Source of the DNA: Candidatus Nitrosotenuis sp.
GTDB taxonomy: Archaea > Thermoproteota > Nitrososphaeria > Nitrososphaerales > Nitrosopumilaceae
NCBI GenBank assembly: GCA_004322465.1
Contig: SCVO01000054.1
Span: 1 to 47,400, forward strand
Direction: 5' to 3'
DNA: 47,400 bases
In this document: piece after piece, positions 32,833 to 39,460 of the stretch
How the letters are laid out: every line of letters begins with the position of its first letter
Numbering within the stretch: the first letter of the stretch is position 1
Program-made: the position numbers and the translations under genes
Notes under the pieces: generated by a model
Seen by the model: only the letters and a program-made list of their open reading frames with translations
Database searches by the model: none
Told to the model about the DNA's origin: nothing

Positions 32833-33627
32833 CTAACCATGATCATGCATATGCATTTGCATTGCAGATTCGGCATATGTTTTTAGTAATTCCTTATTTG
32901 AGAAAAATTCTTCTTTTTCACCATGAAAGAACAGTTTTCTGTTCATGCATGCAACTCTGTTCGCAAGTTTTGATATTGCTTCTAAATCATGAGATGACCA
33001 CACAATTGTGATCTTGTTTTCGGTGTTTATTTTTTTTAGAACATTGTAAAACTTATTTTGTGCATCCACGTCAACACCAGTTACCGGCTCATCTAATATC
33101 AGAAGCACCGGATCTTTTACCAAAGCTTTCGCAATAAAGACGCGTTGAAGTTCTCCTCCCGAGAGATCGCCTATTCTTCTGTCCTTTAACGATTCAAGTC
33201 CTGCCGTTTTCAACGATTCTAAAACCTTGTCACTATCTTTTCCTACTTTATGATATAATAGATTCCAAGAATAACCACATTTTTTTAACAATGCGGATCC
33301 TTTGCGTATCTTTTTTTCTGGAATCAATCCCATTGATACTACTTCAGACACGGTTGCCGGAAAGTTTGGCTCAAAGACTACTTTTTGAGAGACATAGCCT
33401 ATCAATGGCAGAAGTGGCTGATAGTCTTCCTCATCATAACCAAATAGTTTTATTTTTCCACTGTGATTTTGCATTCCAATTATAGCTTTGAACAAGGTGG
33501 TCTTGCCTGCACCATTTGGCCCTACTATTCCGAGTAAATCGCCTTCTTTTACATCAAAATTGATCCTATCTACGGCTAAATGACCATTATATTTTATGGA
33601 AACGTCAGATACTTCTAATACGTTCAT
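32833..33627 (-). CDS. Metal ABC transporter ATPase (ZnuC type)
   Basis: A 264-residue ABC ATPase: Walker A GPNGAGKTTLFK, Q-loop segment IGYVSQ, signature LSGGELQRVFIAKAL, Walker B LLILDEPVTGVD, and switch His in VWSSHDLEA. The His-rich C-terminus (MQMHMHDHG) could bind metal. The ORF track starts at a GTG at 33633; the ATG at 33627 is preferred because it overlaps the stop of the upstream small protein as ATGA, a classic coupling arrangement. Partner of the permease gene directly downstream. Confidence 0.93.
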   Translation of the reverse strand: MNVLEVSDVSIKYNGHLAVDRINFDVKEGDLLGIVGPNGAGKTTLFKAIIGMQNHSGKIKLFGYDEEDYQPLLPLIGYVSQKVVFEPNFPATVSEVVSMGLIPEKKIRKGSALLKKCGYSWNLLYHKVGKDSDKVLESLKTAGLESLKDRRIGDLSGGELQRVFIAKALVKDPVLLILDEPVTGVDVDAQNKFYNVLKKINTENKITIVWSSHDLEAISKLANRVACMNRKLFFHGEKEEFFSNKELLKTYAESAMQMHMHDHG

Positions 33628-33797
33628 TGGCACTCAAGTCCTATCTTTAGATTTTGTACATTCTCACTCATTTTATCCAAGTGCGTAACACCATCTGACA
33701 TTTCTTGGTTTAGTCCTTGCTTAGGAACGCTTGCTACAATCATAACCGCTGTTATGATTATGACAGTTACAGTACCAATTACTAGTGGCTTTTTCAC
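33624..33797 (-). CDS. Small single-span membrane protein coupled to znuC (not in ORF track)
   Basis: A 57-residue ORF found by hand on the minus strand, starting GTG: MKKPLVIGTVTVIIITAVMI, then a polar helix (QEMSDGVTHLDKMSENVQNL) ending LECQ. It has one N-terminal hydrophobic helix preceded by two lysines, so it is probably membrane-anchored with its helix outside. Its TGA overlaps the ATPase ATG (ATGA), placing it first in the transporter operon. Too small for a substrate-binding protein; possibly an accessory subunit. Unrecognised. Confidence 0.65.
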   Translation of the reverse strand: MKKPLVIGTVTVIIITAVMIVASVPKQGLNQEMSDGVTHLDKMSENVQNLKIGLECQ

Positions 33798-33813
33798 ATC
33801 ATTTTATGCGTAT

Positions 33814-33846
33814 AATTATTAATAAATCTATAAAAAGTTAATAATT
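33814..33846. promoter_or_regulatory. Inverted repeat in the divergent NikR-like/transporter promoter
   Basis: Perfect nine-base arms AATTATTAA (33814-33822) and TTAATAATT (33838-33846) flank a 15-base spacer that contains a TATAAAAAG box. The arm spacing resembles that of NikR operators (two half-sites about 16 bases apart). The very AT-rich setting raises the chance of coincidence. Confidence 0.45.
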
Positions 33847-33887
33847 TTAATGGTTATCTTTATAACAAATTTAATAATAAATTAATC

Positions 33888-34271
33888 ATGCCAATTGTGT
33901 CCATTTCGTTAAACGATGAGATGCTAACGGAACTCGACAAATTGCAAAAATCAATGGGCTTTACTGGCAGATCAGAGGCAATCAGGGCAGGGATAAGAAA
34001 TTTTGTTTCGGAGGAAAGGCAAAAAAATGAACTATCGGGAAACGTGCACGCAATTCTACTTGTAGTGCATAATGACGAATTTGATCACATTATTGCCGGA
34101 ATGAAACATAGTTTTGAAGACTTGATTACTACACAGCTGCATAGCAAAATTCATGGTAACAAATGCGTCGAGCTATTCATGTTAGATGGAGAGGCAGAGC
34201 GGATCAACTTAATCACAAAAAATTTTCAAACAAATAAAAAAATGGATACAGTCAAACTAGTCACGTTATGA
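33888..34271 (+). CDS. NikR-like ribbon-helix-helix metal regulator
   Basis: A 127-residue protein with an N-terminal ribbon-helix-helix (VSISLNDEMLTELDKLQKSMGFTGRSEAIRAGIRNFV) and a C-terminal ACT-like metal domain (HAILLVVHNDEFDHIIAGMK). Aligning on Cys95 of E. coli NikR, His76 (MKHSFED), His87 (TTQLHSK) and Cys95 (GNKCVEL) are kept but the fourth nickel ligand, His89, is lysine. This suggests changed metal preference. It is divergent from the metal transporter operon and overlaps the next gene as ATGA. Likely represses or activates both neighbours; inference. Confidence 0.85.
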   Translation: MPIVSISLNDEMLTELDKLQKSMGFTGRSEAIRAGIRNFVSEERQKNELSGNVHAILLVVHNDEFDHIIAGMKHSFEDLITTQLHSKIHGNKCVELFMLDGEAERINLITKNFQTNKKMDTVKLVTL

Positions 34272-35653
34272 TTAGAACTAGATCATTGTCAATACTGATA
34301 GTTTGTATTTTATCGGCAATAATGATTGTACCAATTTCTAATGCATATGGTCATGGTCTAGGTCTTGATACAATAAAATCAGTAGATGTAAATGGTAAAA
34401 AAATTTCCATAACCACAGAAATAACTCCTACGGATTTTACGGAAAATAAGGAAAAGAGGATTACCATAAGTGCTATTGATTCTCAAACAGGCCAAAATGC
34501 AAACAATACGACATTCTTGATTGGATTGTACCATGAGGGAAAGATGGTTTTTAGGAATTATTTTTTTGCGGCAAACGGCATAGTCAATATTAAGGTAAAC
34601 CCAACAATGAATGGAAACGCTACAATTACTGGCCAGAAAGACAATCTCCTTGGAGCATGGTATGAAACCAATTCTAAACCAATAGAGCTTACAGGTCCAG
34701 TTTTTAGTTCTGGTGGATTATATCACTTTGAAATTGAGATTAGGACCATCGACAGGCCAACCAACATAGTAGAAAACTTGGGCACATATGTGGCAGACAT
34801 TACCATACCAACAAAGCAACAATTTGATGAAAAGGACAAGGCTGGGAATGATGTCATGTTTGGTATAAAATCATATTATGATAAAATATCAAATTTTGAC
34901 TATGATTCAAACACAAATATCGTAAATTTTGAGATGCCTTTTGACTGGAGTGAGCAGAACATCTCTCATATACCTGTTGTTCACGTGGAATTTCATTTTC
35001 CAAAGAAATTTGGTGATTTTTTTGTTCCAAGCTATGCCGGCAAGGTAAACGGAATTGAGCTGTTCAAATCAGCTACAACGATTGATGACTATTCGGATGA
35101 GAATGAGAGAATAGTTCATTTTATTTTGTCACAGGATGAGCTGAAATTCCTCAAACAAGCCCAAAAAAAGATTGGTATCGACAAGCCAGAAAACATGAAG
35201 TTTACGCTAGAGGTGAGCAATACTGTTGTCTTTCCAATGGTAGCTATGACAAAAAACGAAGAGATACAGGTGGATTTGTCGTGGGATCCAATAATAGTTG
35301 AGCCAGGAAAGGATACAAGGTTCATTTACACTTTTCGTGATGCAAAGACGGGAGAGCCCCTTCGTAACACCTCTTATGATTTTATTTTAATTCAAAATGA
35401 AAAACAGATCTACAAGAAATCAGGAAATGCACAAATCGGTGGCGACTATTCGGATTACATGTTTTCTGATGGACAGTCAGGTCACACAAGGATACGATTC
35501 GAAAATCTAAGAGGTACTGATATGAATACTGAATTTGGATTAATGGTTGTACCGGAGTTTGGTCCGATTGCATGTATAATATTCACTGTTGCGATGTCAT
35601 CTATTTTGATTATTAGAAAGAATTCTTTTGCAGATCTAGTTGCGTATAGATAG
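34268..35653 (+). CDS. PEFG-CTERM cell-surface protein
   Basis: A 461-residue exported protein with signal peptide (about 1-26), several beta-sandwich modules, and a C-terminal PEFG-CTERM sorting signal (VVPEFGPIACIIFTVAMSSI, then a basic/polar tail). The module SYYDKISNFDYDSNTNIVNF and neighbouring GLYHFEIEIRTID are paralogous to the protein at 22458-24092. The start overlaps the NikR-like gene stop by four bases, so the two are translationally coupled, which suggests metal-responsive expression of a surface protein. Function unknown. Confidence 0.8.
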   Translation: MIRTRSLSILIVCILSAIMIVPISNAYGHGLGLDTIKSVDVNGKKISITTEITPTDFTENKEKRITISAIDSQTGQNANNTTFLIGLYHEGKMVFRNYFFAANGIVNIKVNPTMNGNATITGQKDNLLGAWYETNSKPIELTGPVFSSGGLYHFEIEIRTIDRPTNIVENLGTYVADITIPTKQQFDEKDKAGNDVMFGIKSYYDKISNFDYDSNTNIVNFEMPFDWSEQNISHIPVVHVEFHFPKKFGDFFVPSYAGKVNGIELFKSATTIDDYSDENERIVHFILSQDELKFLKQAQKKIGIDKPENMKFTLEVSNTVVFPMVAMTKNEEIQVDLSWDPIIVEPGKDTRFIYTFRDAKTGEPLRNTSYDFILIQNEKQIYKKSGNAQIGGDYSDYMFSDGQSGHTRIRFENLRGTDMNTEFGLMVVPEFGPIACIIFTVAMSSILIIRKNSFADLVAYR

Positions 35654-36241
35654 AAGTTTTTTTGCGTTGATTGGATCCAATATTATTAACATTCTCAATC
35701 TAAGATCACTTTGTGAGTTAAATTCAGCATCGCACGCAATTAACGATTGAGTTTCTATTCCAATGTCAGATGCAGGAATCTCAAGTAGTGATCTAAATGT
35801 GTCAATGGCAAATCCGGGTATGTCAGACGTAGTTTTACAGTGTTTTTCATCAGCTAAGGCGTTGAAAAACGAGCCTGAAAGGATGTTTCCTGTTTCTGAA
35901 AGCGAGGATTTGCTTAATTTGGAAAATGTTCCTAACTTTTTTATTCCAAGTAATTTTGCAGCAAATCTTTTTCCGTCTTTTTCTGGCATGTAATACAATA
36001 TTCCAACATCAATATCCCCCGTCTGTTTTAGGTAAACTGCAGACATGTCCACAGAATCAGAAAACGCCGGAGTTAGCTCATCAAGCTCAGATATGTCCAG
36101 TAGTTTTGTCTTGCCGATCTTATAATCAAATGACTCTCCAAGCATTGTTGAAAGAGATTCAACTGTCTTTGTTGAAATACATCTGTTAAAAATTTCAGAA
36201 AGTTGTTCGAGATCATGGTCAGTTATGGCATAGGTTTGCAT
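35636..36241 (-). CDS. cheC: CheC-family CheY phosphatase, short form
   Basis: A 201-residue CheC/CheX-family protein. The phosphatase signature [DS]xxxExxN followed 22 residues later by Pro is present (SSLSETGNILSGSFFNAL ... IPG). The first of the two active sites found in Bacillus CheC appears degenerate (ExxxExxN near residues 12-19). It should accelerate dephosphorylation of CheY-P and bind CheD. Last gene of the cheW-cheY-cheC group; nine bases separate it from cheY. Confidence 0.88.
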   Translation of the reverse strand: MQTYAITDHDLEQLSEIFNRCISTKTVESLSTMLGESFDYKIGKTKLLDISELDELTPAFSDSVDMSAVYLKQTGDIDVGILYYMPEKDGKRFAAKLLGIKKLGTFSKLSKSSLSETGNILSGSFFNALADEKHCKTTSDIPGFAIDTFRSLLEIPASDIGIETQSLIACDAEFNSQSDLRLRMLIILDPINAKKLLSIRN

Positions 36242-36250
36242 GTTATGTTC

Positions 36251-36631
36251 CTATTTTTGTCTCATAACTTTGTTTAATACAAGACCAACATTACTTCGAT
36301 CAAACGGCTTTACAATGTAGTCTCGTGCTCCAATCTTCATCGCATCCTGTACAATTTGTTTTTGTTCTACGGATGTTACCATTACCACCTTTGCAGTAGG
36401 ATCAATTTTCATAATAGCACGTAATGCCTGTATGCCATCAGCCCTTGGCATGTTCACATCCATTGTAACAAGATCCGGCTTTTGTGCTTGGTATGCCTTT
36501 ACTCCTTCAACACCATCTGCAGCCTCAATTACTTCGGTGGCAAGACCGTTTCCCTTTACAATGTCCTTTAAGACAGTTCTCATGAACGAAGCATCGTCAA
36601 CTACAAGAATTTTTTTGGCAGAATAGCTCAT
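36251..36631 (-). CDS. cheY: Chemotaxis response regulator CheY
   Basis: A 126-residue single receiver domain. Acid pocket Asp12-Asp13 (ILVVDDASFMR), phosphoacceptor Asp58 (LVTMDVNMPRADG), switch Thr/Ser (VVMVTSVEQ) and Lys in YIVKPFDR. Phosphorylated by CheA, it should signal to the archaellum motor through CheF, which is not in the window. It overlaps the cheW stop by one base and is followed by cheC. Confidence 0.95.
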   Translation of the reverse strand: MSYSAKKILVVDDASFMRTVLKDIVKGNGLATEVIEAADGVEGVKAYQAQKPDLVTMDVNMPRADGIQALRAIMKIDPTAKVVMVTSVEQKQIVQDAMKIGARDYIVKPFDRSNVGLVLNKVMRQK

Positions 36632-37131
36632 TATTGGTTTCCTCCACGCATCATCTCTGTAATAACAGAAGAAGAGTCTTCAAGTAATTTTGCCACGTCT
36701 AATAGAACGGTCAATTTTTCATCTGATTTTATTATTCCTTTTACATAATTACTCGATTCAAGCGCTCCTTGAGGTGCAGACTCTATGTCCTTTGTCTGAA
36801 TGCGCATTACCTGGTCTACTTCATCTACAAGAAGGCCAGTAAGCGAATTGTTTACCTCTGCGACTAAGATTCTCTGTTTTGAAGAGTTGATGCTTGCATC
36901 TGAGACAAGTCCAAGCTTTTCCTTTACGTCAATTACCGGAATTATAGATCCTCTGAGATTGATTATTCCCCTGACATATGACTTTGCCTTTGGTACCTTT
37001 GTTATTGATTCGACTGCACGAATTTCACGTATCTGTTCAATCGGTATTGCATAATTTTCCTTTTTCTGGCTATCCATGAGACTGAAAGTAACAGCTTGGA
37101 ATGTATCAAGGGATACAAGTTGTGCGGTCAT
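36631..37131 (-). CDS. cheW: Coupling protein CheW, copy 1
   Basis: A 166-residue CheW linking receptors to CheA. SH3-like repeats are clear: YAIPIEQIREIRAVESITKVP, YVRGIINLRGSIIPVIDVKEKLGL, LTGLLVDEVDQVMRI. A 156-base stretch of the gene is almost identical to cheW copy 2, while the flanks are more diverged. First gene of the cheW-cheY-cheC unit; a dyad resembling those before other che units lies 94 bases upstream. Confidence 0.95.
   Translation of the reverse strand: MTAQLVSLDTFQAVTFSLMDSQKKENYAIPIEQIREIRAVESITKVPKAKSYVRGIINLRGSIIPVIDVKEKLGLVSDASINSSKQRILVAEVNNSLTGLLVDEVDQVMRIQTKDIESAPQGALESSNYVKGIIKSDEKLTVLLDVAKLLEDSSSVITEMMRGGNQ
36737..36892. repeat. cheW homogenised block, copy 1
   Basis: 156 bases matching 42888-43043 with about five differences by eye. 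It covers the VDQVMRIQTKD region of CheW; flanking gene parts are clearly more diverged. Confidence 0.85.
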
Positions 37132-37224
37132 GCAATTACTCCCATTTTTTGTTTAAAACTCAATTTGGTGTTATAGAATGAATCCATATTGTTTATTTTT
37201 CCGATTAAATAATAATCTAGAGTG

Positions 37225-37243
37225 TGTTTGTGATGATCAGACA
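37225..37243. promoter_or_regulatory. Chemotaxis dyad, site B (before cheW-cheY-cheC)
   Basis: TGTTTG, seven bases, CAGACA, an imperfect palindrome with TGTNTG half-sites, preceded by GTG. Lies 94 bases before cheW copy 1. Closely matches sites at 42193 and 43345. Confidence 0.55.
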
Positions 37244-37287
37244 AGATCATTAAACGATATTGTAAAATGTGGATATGATTTGTTGTA

Positions 37288-38127
37288 TTAAGCAATTGTA
37301 TTTTCTCCCGATACTAGTTTACTGTATATTCTTTCTCTTGGCAAAATGCATGAAAAGGACTTGGCTGTTCCTACTCCCAACATTGTTTCATCTTGTCCTA
37401 TGACAAGATAGCCATCGTCATTTAGGGTTTTATGAAATTTTTTAAAGACCAGTTCTTGTGCTGGCTTGTCATAATATATCAAAACATTTCTACAGGTGAT
37501 GAGATTAACGTGTTCAACTGGAGAAGATATGATGTCGCCTTGTTGAAAGGTTACAAGTTGTTTTATTGATTCACTTATTTGATATGTATTATTGTTTATA
37601 GGTGTAAAATATTTTGTAATAACATTAGGAGATAGGTTTTTGAGGCTTTGGGAAAGATATTGACCCTGCTTTGCTCGATTTATTGCGTCTGCGCTAATAT
37701 CGGTTGCAATGATATTGAATTTTAAATTTTTTGTACCTATTATTTCTTTTAAGAGAATCGCAATACTGTATGGTTCTTCTCCAGATGCACATCCCGCACT
37801 CCAGACTTGCATAGAACGGGTTCCAGTATTTTTAAGAATTTGTGGAATTATTTTTGATGATATGCATTCCCAAACAAAAGAATCTCGGTAAAATTCGGTC
37901 ACATTAATTGAGAAGCTTTTGAATAGGGCTGACGGTTCGGTTGAATTGGACTCCAGTAATTTTGCATATTCTGAGCCATCCCTTACTCCAACTGCCTTCA
38001 TTCTTGCATTGATACGTCGATTCAAAAATGGTCTTTTAAATTGGTGTAAATCCTTTCCAGTTTTTACTTGCATTATTTGTTCAATAAGCAATAACTGCTG
38101 ATCTGAAATTGTCTCATTGAGGCTCAA
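37288..38127 (-). CDS. cheR: Chemotaxis protein methyltransferase CheR
   Basis: A 279-residue SAM-dependent enzyme that methylates receptor glutamates. N-terminal helical domain (FKRPFLNRRINARMKAVGV) and SAM-binding core (MQVWSAGCASGEEPYSIAILL, then FNIIATDISADAINRAKQGQY and VNLITCRNVLIYYD) match CheR. Its ATG overlaps the cheD stop (ATGA). It ends the cheB-cheA-cheC-cheD-cheR operon. Confidence 0.95.
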   Translation of the reverse strand: MSLNETISDQQLLLIEQIMQVKTGKDLHQFKRPFLNRRINARMKAVGVRDGSEYAKLLESNSTEPSALFKSFSINVTEFYRDSFVWECISSKIIPQILKNTGTRSMQVWSAGCASGEEPYSIAILLKEIIGTKNLKFNIIATDISADAINRAKQGQYLSQSLKNLSPNVITKYFTPINNNTYQISESIKQLVTFQQGDIISSPVEHVNLITCRNVLIYYDKPAQELVFKKFHKTLNDDGYLVIGQDETMLGVGTAKSFSCILPRERIYSKLVSGENTIA

Positions 38128-38642
38128 ATTATTTTCACGCTCTTTGTTCTGTCTTTGACTTTCATTTCCAGCGAATTCATGTCAAAAGTAATCCATCTGC
38201 CCGAAGTTGACCCTATATCCTGTGCAACTATTGGGATTCTTTGTTCATCAAGAAGAGACTTGATTGCATCGGCATTTCTGCCTCCAATGTTAAAGACGTT
38301 TGATTTTCCCTCGTTTTGAAAAATATTGGCGCCGCCTGCCATCTTTGCTTTCAATCTGTTTATCTTCGCATTATCGGTTTTCAGTTTATCAAGCATGATT
38401 TTGATTGCGACGTCAGCAAATTTTGCTTCTGGTTTTGGATTTGGATCGTTTGTGTTATTTTTTGGGAGCATGATGTGAGCCATTGCGGCAACTTTTGCAC
38501 TTGAATCATAAAGACAGATGGCAATGCATGAGCCGACAAATGTCTGCAATAGTGTTTTTTCCGGAGTCGTAAAGCCTAATCCGCCCATTGGAATTTCAAC
38601 AGTGTTTTGGCTTGTACGAGCCTGTTTGGTAAAATTCATCAC
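38124..38642 (-). CDS. cheD: Chemoreceptor glutamine deamidase CheD
   Basis: A 172-residue enzyme that deamidates receptor glutamines and is regulated by CheC binding. Catalytic Cys in LLQTFVGSCIAICLYD and His in VAAMAHIMLPKN, followed by KMAGGANIF and the RNADAIKSLLDEQRIPIVAQDIGSTSGR motif, identify the family. Length is normal. One-base overlap with the long CheC gene upstream and ATGA overlap with cheR. Confidence 0.95.
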   Translation of the reverse strand: MMNFTKQARTSQNTVEIPMGGLGFTTPEKTLLQTFVGSCIAICLYDSSAKVAAMAHIMLPKNNTNDPNPKPEAKFADVAIKIMLDKLKTDNAKINRLKAKMAGGANIFQNEGKSNVFNIGGRNADAIKSLLDEQRIPIVAQDIGSTSGRWITFDMNSLEMKVKDRTKSVKII

Positions 38643-39460
38643 TACTTCTCCTTTAGCACATCGTCAAGCAGGGCATCAAGCTCAGAATTTTGTCCTCCAA
38701 CGGGGTATGATTGCAGATCAGTTCCTTGTAATAATGCATCAAGTTCGGAATTTTGCCCGCCAACAGGCTGTAGATCAGTTCCTTCGAGTAATGTGTCAAG
38801 TTCGGAATTTTGTTTATCAAAGATACACTGCTGCTCCTTAATTTGTTCAGAATTATTGGCAAGTAGTTTTCGTGCGTCCAAGGTATTTTGCATTATTATC
38901 ATGTGCAGCTTTGTTCCACTTGATTTTCCAATTAGCTCTACGTCTGTTATTACTATGTTCTCAATTGGTTTTGCAATGTCCTTAACTGACGTATCTATTA
39001 ATGAATACAATTCGTCGTTTGTGTAATTTGGAGTCGACAGATCGACTCGAAATCCAGTACCATTAGACAAAGCATTGAAGAAGGAACCGGTCATTATGTT
39101 TGCAACTTCTTGAATTGCAGACGCACCCATTTCATCGATTTCACAAACTTCATTTTGGCAAAGTAGTTTTGCTGCTATTCTCTTTGCATGTTTTTGTTGT
39201 ATGGTGTAAAGAATTTCAATGTGAGTGTCACCCTTTCCGTTCAGTCTTACTGCGCACATTTTGATTTCATCAGGATCTAGCTTAATGTCTTTGATGTCAG
39301 AAATTCCACATTCCAAAATTTTTACATTGTGAACTATCGATTCGCTCAGGAGCTTGGATAGTGCCACGGATGTTTTTGATGTAATGTACTGATCAAATAC
39401 TTTGACGAGATGTTGAATCTCTTCTGAATTGATACCTACTAGTGCAGCCATGCGTATCAC
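38642..39460 (-). CDS. cheC: CheC-family phosphatase with three C-terminal FliM-like CheY-binding motifs
   Basis: A 272-residue protein. Residues about 1-200 are a CheC domain with one intact phosphatase site (SAIQEVANIMTGSFFNAL, then 22 residues after Asn a Pro). The last 56 residues are a flexible tail with three copies of a short motif: QNSELDTLLEGTDLQ (217), QNSELDALLQGTDLQ (236) and QNSELDALLDDVLKE (257). These closely match the peptide by which bacterial FliM and FliY bind CheY-P (as remembered, SQAEIDALLNGD and SQDEIDALLNGTG). CheC, FliM and FliY share ancestry, but archaea have no FliM. The tail probably tethers CheY-P; inference. Sits between cheA and cheD with one-base overlaps. Confidence 0.88.
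   Translation of the reverse strand: MIRMAALVGINSEEIQHLVKVFDQYITSKTSVALSKLLSESIVHNVKILECGISDIKDIKLDPDEIKMCAVRLNGKGDTHIEILYTIQQKHAKRIAAKLLCQNEVCEIDEMGASAIQEVANIMTGSFFNALSNGTGFRVDLSTPNYTNDELYSLIDTSVKDIAKPIENIVITDVELIGKSSGTKLHMIIMQNTLDARKLLANNSEQIKEQQCIFDKQNSELDTLLEGTDLQPVGGQNSELDALLQGTDLQSYPVGGQNSELDALLDDVLKEK
38645..38812 (-). repeat. Triplicated SELDxLL tail motif
   Basis: On the plus strand the string CAAGYTCRGAATTTTG recurs at about 38676, 38740 and 38796, encoding the three QNSELD motifs of the long CheC. Units are 19-21 residues apart and joined by a PVGG linker. Confidence 0.85.
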
